DNA of 64,000 bases from Spirometra erinaceieuropaei. Its lineage: Eukaryota > Platyhelminthes > Cestoda > Diphyllobothriidea > Diphyllobothriidae. Positions within the stretch are counted from its first letter, which is position 1, and each line of letters begins with the position of its first letter. Positions 59,701 to 64,000 of this stretch are shown in pieces. A model generated the notes under the pieces. It saw nothing but the letters and a program-made list of their open reading frames with translations. It searched no databases and had not been told where the DNA came from. The stretch covers positions 90,026-154,025 of the forward strand of contig CACRXP010000179.1 of NCBI GenBank assembly GCA_902702965.1. The letters run 5' to 3'. The position numbers were made by a program, and so were the translations under genes.

Positions 59701-61456
59701 GCCAATTATTCCGCATAGGCGAAGACTCGGCACCGAATATGGAAGGGGAAGGTCATTGCACTTGTTAATGGACTGGGGGCCAGTAAACCAACCATGATTC
59801 AATTAGCTCCCCGCTAACGCGGTTGTCACCTCTTGCGAGAATTTCGGCCAAGTGCCTTATATGGCATCTGCTTAATGGAATAGAAGAATGAGGATTTTTC
59901 GCTACGAGGGAATTATACGGTTAGTTGACTGAAAATCCCAAACGCAGATGCAACGGCAGATCAACCTCAAAGTCATTCCAGAATTTAAATACTTGATTAC
60001 TACCGACAGATTTCCTTTCTTCGAGTATAACATTTGAAGAAGACGTGATTTGCTACCAAATATTTGCAAGAAAGAACACTTTCACGCATGTTTCTGGCAG
60101 TTTATTCTTAAATGTATAAGGGCATCGGCAAGCAGTAAAATTGCCCACCATTTGATTAGCCATTTTTATTGAATGCAGTTTTTTTCTTGACGGTCGTAAA
60201 GATTTGCAGTTAAGAGCCAACACTCTGGCTTGACCGAAATATCGTGACATTGTGCAGCAAGGTAATAAAAATTACAACCACACTTAAGCAGTCCTACCTA
60301 GTCGAGAACGCGTTTCACAATTTCGGTCAGTAGTTAATGAGATCGCGCACTGACTGTATGCGTCAGTCTCCTCCGTAAAGCGTATGCCTTCAAATGTGTT
60401 ACATATTTGCTCGTTCTTTTTTAGGTTTAAGGATACTCGGGCACTCCTTAAGACCTGCATTAAAGATGCAACGTATTTAGAGAATGAAAAACGCGGAAAA
60501 ATGCCTGATTTGAAGGTGAGATTGCCTTCTTTGAAGAAGGTCTTGCTTTAGGACTGGCAGATTCCATTCGGATGCAGATTTCGGTCCCTAAAAGTATGGA
60601 TGGTTCTGCGTTCTTACGGAGTTGAAGGCCTGCAGAGGCATATCCGAAGGGTAAACACAGCCTTTTGTTTACATGTGTCTTTTTTTCTACTAGCAAGTGG
60701 CGATGGCACACTACCTGGAGAGCCTCATATTGGAAGACGGACGTTTTGATATAATCGGACAGGTGTTTTTGGGAATCGTGTGCTTTCGCCTCAAGGTGGG
60801 TCATCTAGACACTTTACTTTTCGGTATTATTCTAACAACTTTTCGACTAGAAGATAGCTGCTGGCTTCTCGCAGGCAACTATGCAAACAATCTCTTTTTT
60901 TGATTTTTAATCGGTCGGCGCGTCTTCTTAGACACTCTGTAATCAATAGGGAGCTCAAAGTCGTTCGTCTATTTTTATCTGAATAAGCTGAAAGCGAACT
61001 GTATATCAGTATTTTTCCATACATATAGGCGCGATAGTCAGAGCCTCGACCGAAGATATTTACTAGCATACTGACGGAAAACAATCATGTACTGACATGG
61101 CAATTTAGACGCTATGTGATCCAAATTTCTGCAAAATAAGCAAACATTTATCATCCATATCAAACACTTTAATGCCTTTCGACTAGACGACCGAGATGGC
61201 TAATTAGTGGCATTAGAATGCTGTGTCCATTTTTCAGCATAGCAATGAGCTGACGCGGCTTCTTCACAACAAGCTCAAAACCGATGGCCGATTCCTGCTC
61301 GTGGCGGGTTCGTCGAAACACCCGAGAGAACTATATTACATCCGAGTGGCCATCGGTTACCAGTTTGCTGACGAGGCGTTAATTCGAACTCTTTTCAACA
61401 CGATCGTTCAATTTGCGACAGATGTGCTATGCCAACAGGCAAATAACTGTTTATGA
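44767..61456 (+). CDS. Aromatic-L-amino-acid decarboxylase-like protein (group II PLP decarboxylase), complete 11-exon gene
   Basis: Exons: 44767-45057, 47175-47288, 49275-49388, 51244-51378, 51852-51995, 52695-52856, 57881-57948, 60425-60515, 60552-60650, 60694-60795, 61238-61456. All introns are GT-AG; the exons total 1539 nt (512 aa). Family members decarboxylate L-DOPA, 5-HTP, tyrosine or histidine to make monoamines, as cytosolic homodimers. Order seen: N-terminal [24 protein letters not shown] (100-109); [36 protein letters not shown] with the PLP-stacking His220; [20 protein letters not shown] with Asp299; PLP Lys331 in NPYKM; loop Tyr360 in [19 protein letters not shown]; and [11 protein letters not shown]. 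Gly380, where human HDC has Ser, favours an aromatic rather than histidine substrate. Oddities: YKM replaces HKW at the PLP lysine, AYIGIA replaces AYFPTA, and Cys381 replaces an Arg. Activity is therefore uncertain although the frame is fully open. The first exon could start at a later Met (44785). Confidence 0.93.
45058..46562. other. Decarboxylase intron 1, unassigned part
   Basis: Intron 1 covers 45058-47174. This part has short frames only (such as 46296-46499) and no recognised element. Confidence 0.5.
46563..47098. repeat. Family B inverted-end element in intron 1
   Basis: The ends are inverted copies: left GATCACTGGAACAAGAAC...CTTCGGATTC, right GAATCCGAAACGTCAGGTC...TTCTTGTTCCAGTGATC. 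The interior (46720-46980) matches 59560-59780 in part (minus-strand phrase LPYSV). It ends about 75 bp before exon 2. Confidence 0.65.
47021..47060 (+). ncRNA. Hammerhead-like motif, partly degraded
   Basis: CTGATGA (47021-47027), a helix II pairing GATTC with GAATC, GAAA (47047-47050), CGTC (47051-47054) and AGGTCAATAAA follow the same order as at 17707-17748. The helix I partner is displaced, so this copy is probably inactive. Confidence 0.4.
48236..48515. repeat. Degenerate interstitial telomere-like repeat (CCCTAA)n in intron 2
   Basis: About 280 bp of CCCTAA/AACCCTA-type units with many substitutions (CCCTAAACCTAAGCCCTAA, for example), in decarboxylase intron 2 (47289-49274). The other parts of the intron hold no recognised gene. 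Confidence 0.8.
48900..49010. mobile_element. SINE family 1 body fragments
   Basis: GATGGCCATTTCTGATCCACGAGCCGCC resembles the inverted family 1 SINE body, followed by a direct-orientation piece (GACGACTGATAAGCCACAAATG). It is rearranged and headless. Confidence 0.4.
49404..50302. repeat. Foldback element F8 in intron 3
   Basis: The left arm (about 49404-49660) and right arm (about 49960-50302) are inverted copies. The right terminus CATTTACTG is followed by TA (50303-50304). The left end starts about 16 bp after the exon 3 donor (49389). The rest of intron 3 (50303-51243) is unassigned. Confidence 0.7.
52990..53911 (-). mobile_element. Penelope-like element PLE A, 3' part (thumb, GIY-YIG, 3' UTR)
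   Basis: On the minus strand: [20 protein letters not shown] at the junction (53911), [13 protein letters not shown], a frame change, then [40 protein letters not shown] and [17 protein letters not shown], ending at a stop near 53253. The Y-YKIPC...VYFGQTG pattern is the PLE GIY-YIG endonuclease domain. The 3' UTR carries a hammerhead-like motif and reaches a (TA)n tract at 52990-53007, a usual PLE target. The 5' part is inverted next door (53912-54925). Confidence 0.85.
53085..53128 (-). ncRNA. Hammerhead-ribozyme-like motif in the PLE A 3' UTR
   Basis: On the minus strand: CTGACGA (53121-53115), a hairpin GAG-CTGG / CCAG-CTC with one bulged A and a GGAA loop, then GAAA (53094-53091) and a minimal helix III. 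Helix I is weak (AGU/ACU). Paired with 55206-55250 it shows compensatory change in helix II. Confidence 0.5.
53912..54925 (+). mobile_element. Penelope-like element PLE A, inverted 5' part (reverse transcriptase)
   Basis: From [14 protein letters not shown] the frame runs through [66 protein letters not shown] and [11 protein letters not shown], all typical PLE RT motifs, with the catalytic YVDD intact. A frameshift near 54690 moves the frame on to [26 protein letters not shown] and STVYSLLN. The end at 54925 corresponds to the start of the minus-strand 3' part at 53911, so together they form one element with an inverted 5' segment. It lies in decarboxylase intron 6 (52857-57880). It is nearly open for 242 codons. 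Confidence 0.88.
54926..55050 (+). repeat. Fragment of the 38.9-40.7 kb array unit
   Basis: CACAATAAGCCCGAAACAG, CTGTATCAACCTACCCGC and a short TA tract match the array monomer. It begins exactly where PLE A ends, suggesting PLE A landed in this TA-rich repeat. Confidence 0.6.
55150..56398 (-). mobile_element. Penelope-like element PLE B, 3' part (RT end, thumb, GIY-YIG, 3' UTR)
   Basis: On the minus strand: [31 protein letters not shown] (catalytic YVDD), [10 protein letters not shown], then after a frameshift [69 protein letters not shown] and [16 protein letters not shown]. This is the PLE RT palm, thumb and GIY-YIG endonuclease. It is the same family as PLE A. The 3' UTR has a hammerhead-like motif followed by AATAAA. 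Confidence 0.85.
55206..55250 (-). ncRNA. Hammerhead-ribozyme-like motif in the PLE B 3' UTR
   Basis: On the minus strand TGCGT (55250-55246) can pair with ACGCA (55210-55206) as helix I. CTGACGA (55245-55239) precedes the helix II hairpin GAC-CTGG / CCGG-GTC with one bulged C and a GGAA loop; GAAA (55218-55215) and ATTA follow, giving a predicted NUH site. Relative to PLE A, the helix II pair G-C becomes C-G. AATAAA follows directly. Confidence 0.6.
56399..56890 (+). mobile_element. PLE B, inverted 5' fragment
   Basis: Starting at 56399 the plus strand reads [19 protein letters not shown], then after an unassigned insertion (about 56500-56690) [20 protein letters not shown] and CLGLPNSNF. 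These match the start of the PLE A 5' part, which begins at the same codon. It is head-to-head with the minus-strand 3' part. Confidence 0.7.
56770..57680. repeat. Short direct duplication within intron 6
   Basis: About 56770-56935 (end of the PLE B fragment plus flank, with TTTCTGGTGATGATT and CATGAATTCCAAACTTCAG) recurs in the same orientation at about 57515-57680. The sequence between (56936-57514) is unassigned. Confidence 0.6.
57949..59122. other. Decarboxylase intron 7, unassigned part
   Basis: Intron 7 spans 57949-60424. In this part the 84-codon minus-strand frame 58469-58215 has no recognised domain, and no other feature is supported. Confidence 0.4.
59123..60356. repeat. Foldback element F9 with a nested insertion, intron 7
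   Basis: It starts CAGTCATTGACCGATCTCATG at 59123 after TA (59121-59122) and ends GCACTGACTG at 60356 before TA (60357-60358). Its left arm (59123-59345) and right arm (about 59990-60356) pair. A family B element is inserted at about 59347-59880. The right end lies 68 bp before exon 8. Confidence 0.75.
59347..59880. repeat. Family B element nested in F9
   Basis: It begins AAGGAAGGAGACACGATCGC. On the minus strand 59430-59388 carries CTGATGA, GGATTC/GAATCC and GAAA in hammerhead order, with weakened helix I. The interior resembles 46720-46980. The right terminus is not found. Confidence 0.5.
60516..60693 (+). other. Two micro-introns in the decarboxylase (36 and 43 nt)
   Basis: Intron 8 (60516-60551, 36 nt) joins KMPDLK to DWQIPFG. 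Intron 9 (60651-60693, 43 nt) joins QRHIRR to QVAMAHY. Both are GT-AG with a T-rich 3' end. Without them the family alignment breaks, and intron 8 would put a TAG in frame. Confidence 0.88.
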
Positions 61457-62276
61457 ATTTGTGGTGTTTAATCTTTGGTCTGAGTTCGCGGATCATTCGT
61501 GAACAATGGCACGCTGCACTTTTGCACTCCATGTCATCCTGTCACTTTCCTTTTACACCACTTCATCTTTGCTTTTCACGAAATGTATTGCTCAAACTGC
61601 CGATTTTCATGGGTTATTCCTTTCTAGTCCTTATCTAACTAAGAACAGAAACAAATTTTTCATTCGCAAATATCCTTCCAGGACATTTACTTGCTCTAAG
61701 CAATCGGTTAAACCATAGTTCGAGTACTTGTTAATTAAAGGTTCAATAAGACAATTCGTCAATTTTTTGCTGCTATATGATGTGGCCGCGTGGGTTCAAT
61801 ACATCAATGTATCTTCGATCCTCCCTCGCGTCCTATTTGGCGCATACGGGTTTTTGGTTCTAGGACTCAGTTTCTGTCGGAATAGGTCTAAAGCTAATTC
61901 AGTTCAGTCCAAGCAGTTATTTGAACATTGTGCCGAATATGACATTACTCTCCTAAGAAATTTGCGCAAAGCCCATGCATGAGCTTGTTGTTGGCATATT
62001 ATCAGGTTAACACATATATTGTTCCAAATTTCTGAGATTGGATTAAGCCTAATTCTTGACAGTTCGGCCGTCGCGAACAAAGACGCCCACAAAGGGCCTC
62101 ACGGGGTAAACGCAGCGCAGGTGACTTGAGCGTGAACTAGTTTATGGCTGGGCAGACTTTAGCATCATCTACCGCGCACTCTCCCCTCTTACTTACTGTG
62201 TTCCGATGAACAGATAGTGTTAAGTCAGTGGGAGGTGGGCGCGGTTGCAGTGGGTTTCAGTGGAGTTTATTTGATC
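61457..62276. other. Decarboxylase 3' flank with an unassigned frame
   Basis: ATTAAA at about 61732 is the only plausible poly(A) signal seen. The plus frame 61728-61982 (84 codons, with hydrophobic QFVNFLLLYDVAAWVQYI) looks somewhat membrane-like but has no defensible family. Confidence 0.3.
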
Positions 62277-64000
62277 TGTTCATGGATGTACAAATTCTCG
62301 CCAATGTGGGTATCAAGAACCACGAGGAAGTCGAAGGCTCAAGTGATCTGCCGTGCCTATGGGACTATGTGAAGTCAGTATAGACACAGTCTCACAGGAC
62401 TTTGTTGCAATTACACATTCAAAGCACGCGTCGACCTGGTCGGACACCTGAGTCTTAGTTTAAAGGTATCCATCTGGCTACGATAGACAGCAAAGAGCTT
62501 AAACTAGCAGACTGCTTCTGCTAACTTGTACAGAATATTTATTCTAACGGACAATTTCGAAATGAAACTAACTAACTGACCAAGTAGGCGTGAACCCGCT
62601 GCCTCGTAAACATGGGCGCTAATTTAAACAAGCCATTTTGATATGGATAAAACAGGTTCCTTGAGTGGGGCACTGCATGCGTTATCCATAAATGGTGATC
62701 TTAACTGTTCATGATTCAATATCCAGTACCTGCCACACGTCGCGTCGCCAAATAACAGCTTCAGCGAAAATCTGAAAAGAAGGACACTCAATGCCGGCTT
62801 AACATTAATTGCAAACCTAGGGTAGTTTCGTCAGACGCAATTCACTCTTGAAAGCGGCCGTGGCAAAAGCTGATCTCACATGCATCGCTAAACCCGAGAG
62901 CATTTGCCTGGGTGGCTTGAGGGCAAATTGGAGGTTGGGATTTATCTGGCCTGGTAACGGGGCCCTCCGAGACATTCCCAAGGTACTAGCAGATTAGTAC
63001 GGATTGCAGACGTGTTTAAGACCCGATCGGGAAACCTTTGAAGTAATGAGTGCAACGGTTTCACTCGCCAGATACAAACAGACTGTGATGACATAGAAAG
63101 ATAACTAGAAGGCAAGACGACTGTGACAACGACCTACTCGGCCACGGTAATAATAAGGCGGCAATTCACTGTTTAGGTTCCGGATTTACCACGTGACCCA
63201 TGAACACTGGCAGGCCTGATTCACTGACAACAAAGAGCAGGAAGGGATGGTCCACAAGGAATTCTGGTACTTGGCAGAACGAACAACCTGTCATATCTTC
63301 AGCTTCCGTCGCAGCAGCTGCTTCGGCTCCCTCCCCGTCTACCGTCAGAAGACAAGTCAGAAACGCTTTAATTTGGCCGCAAACCGAACTGTGTAACAGA
63401 ATCGCTGGAAGGCAGCAACGCACTGACCTCAGTTGTTGCTTTAGGGAAAATATTGGTGATGAAAAGCTCTCTGGAGCCAGTTATACCCGAGAAGTCAGCT
63501 AAAGCAACGCTGAAAGCTGAAGGCATGCCCATCGCGCAGAAGACATCTTTTAAATCTTTGCTTTTTGGGTCTGCGAATTTGAATATCGGAAGTCGTAGTA
63601 TGACTTTACACAAGGTTCAGAGTCTTTTGAAAGAATTTTGGTGAGGTCTCCAAAAATTTCTAAAACACTTTATTAATGCTATGTTTGGCGTTTGGCAACA
63701 AGATAAGCATTTCATGGCTTAAAAGGGAAAAGTCAGGATCAGGTAGGCAATTGTACATCGTCGGTGAAAATGCCGACTAATCCAAATATTAGGTATCTGA
63801 ATTTAGACTTTTATGAAGGAGCCAAAGTCTACTGCAAAAGAGTGTCTTTGTCAGTGTACAAAAAATTTAGGTTAAAACCGATCCGATCCTATGTAAGATA
63901 CTAAAGACGGAAGGAGTGCCATCGTTGGAAAAGGCTAAAAGTATCAGTCCGGGTTATAGCGACAGGTACAGTTAAACTTATAGTAATAAATTAAATGTTC
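62277..64000. repeat. Segmental duplication, copy B
   Basis: It matches 8755-8950 plus 10425-11900 in the same orientation and without the 1.5-kb insertion, so the RT remnant (62277-62470) and the serpin 3' half are adjacent here. It runs off the window end, so the 5' serpin exons may lie beyond. Confidence 0.65.
63166..63717 (-). pseudogene. Serpin paralog, decayed C-terminal exons
   Basis: The exon 5-like part (63717-63428) starts HEMLILLPNAK like the intact gene, but has an in-frame TAG after NKVF and a net loss of 17 nt relative to 11288-11594, which shifts the frame. The downstream frame still reads LKDVFCAMGMPSAFS and ADFSGI. The exon 6-like part (to 63166) reads GEGAEAAAAT, then VPEFLVDHPFLLFVV and a TGA stop, but the AG acceptor before VDGEG has become CG and the donor is GTCAGT. 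The reactive loop after the conserved hinge has the same length as in the intact serpin but differs at most positions, with Gly or Cys at P1/P1'. It is probably non-functional unless alternative splicing rescues it. Confidence 0.8.

Noticed and set aside
59697..59745. TGGCCAATTATTCC...AGGCGAAGA resembling WQIPLGRR of the decarboxylase
   Set aside because: It lies inside a family B repeat shared with intron 1; the true exon 9 carries [14 protein letters not shown] at 60552-60600.
61728..61982. Possible membrane-protein exon (thought of otopetrin-like channel)
   Set aside because: The resemblance is limited to a hydrophobic stretch; no conserved motif could be aligned.

Overview
This window is animal nuclear DNA, most likely from a flatworm, and I lean towards a diphyllobothriid-type tapeworm. 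Four things point that way: two intron-containing genes that mix 34-43 nt micro-introns with introns of several kb; abundant Penelope-like elements (PLEs) with GIY-YIG endonuclease domains and hammerhead-type motifs; CR1/jockey-like LINE tails; and TTAGGG-like interstitial tracts. The species is inference. There are no prokaryotic operons, rRNA genes, functional-looking tRNA genes or CRISPR arrays.

Two genes can be assembled completely. (1) A serpin on the minus strand (13789 down to 11003) has 6 exons totalling 1200 nt and encodes 399 aa, with a predicted P1 arginine. (2) A group II pyridoxal-phosphate decarboxylase of the aromatic-amino-acid decarboxylase type lies on the plus strand (44767 to 61456). 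It has 11 exons totalling 1539 nt and encodes 512 aa. All its splice sites are GT-AG and in frame, but several usually invariant active-site residues are changed. A second serpin copy at the right edge (63166-63717, minus) is a pseudogene.

Layout: 0.4-4.0 kb, a composite repeat unit (decayed decarboxylase exons 8-10 joined to a LINE fragment) carrying two foldback elements; 4.4-5.4 kb, an intact foldback element; 5.4-11 kb, unassigned DNA, a reverse transcriptase (RT) remnant and another foldback element; 11.0-13.8 kb, the serpin; 14.5-18.5 kb, hairpin element, LINE 3' end, CTA microsatellite and a hammerhead-type motif; 18.5-20.7 kb, composite unit copy 3; 21-24.6 kb, a SINE, hairpins and a PLE 5' remnant; 24.6-27.2 kb, composite unit copy 2, inverted and rearranged; 27.6-34.4 kb, hairpins, SINEs, a foldback element and a PLE remnant; 35-38.8 kb, no recognised gene; 38.9-40.9 kb, an inverted array around TA microsatellites; 41-44.4 kb, LINE, telomere-like and PLE remnants; 44.8-61.5 kb, the decarboxylase, whose introns hold most of the best-preserved transposons; 62.3-64.0 kb, the serpin segmental duplication.

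The two intact genes have no evident functional connection. The main themes are transposon biology (foldback elements with TA target sites and empty-site comparisons, PLEs with inverted 5' parts, hammerhead-type motifs at element ends), repeated copying of decarboxylase exons, and divergence of the serpin reactive loop between the two copies.
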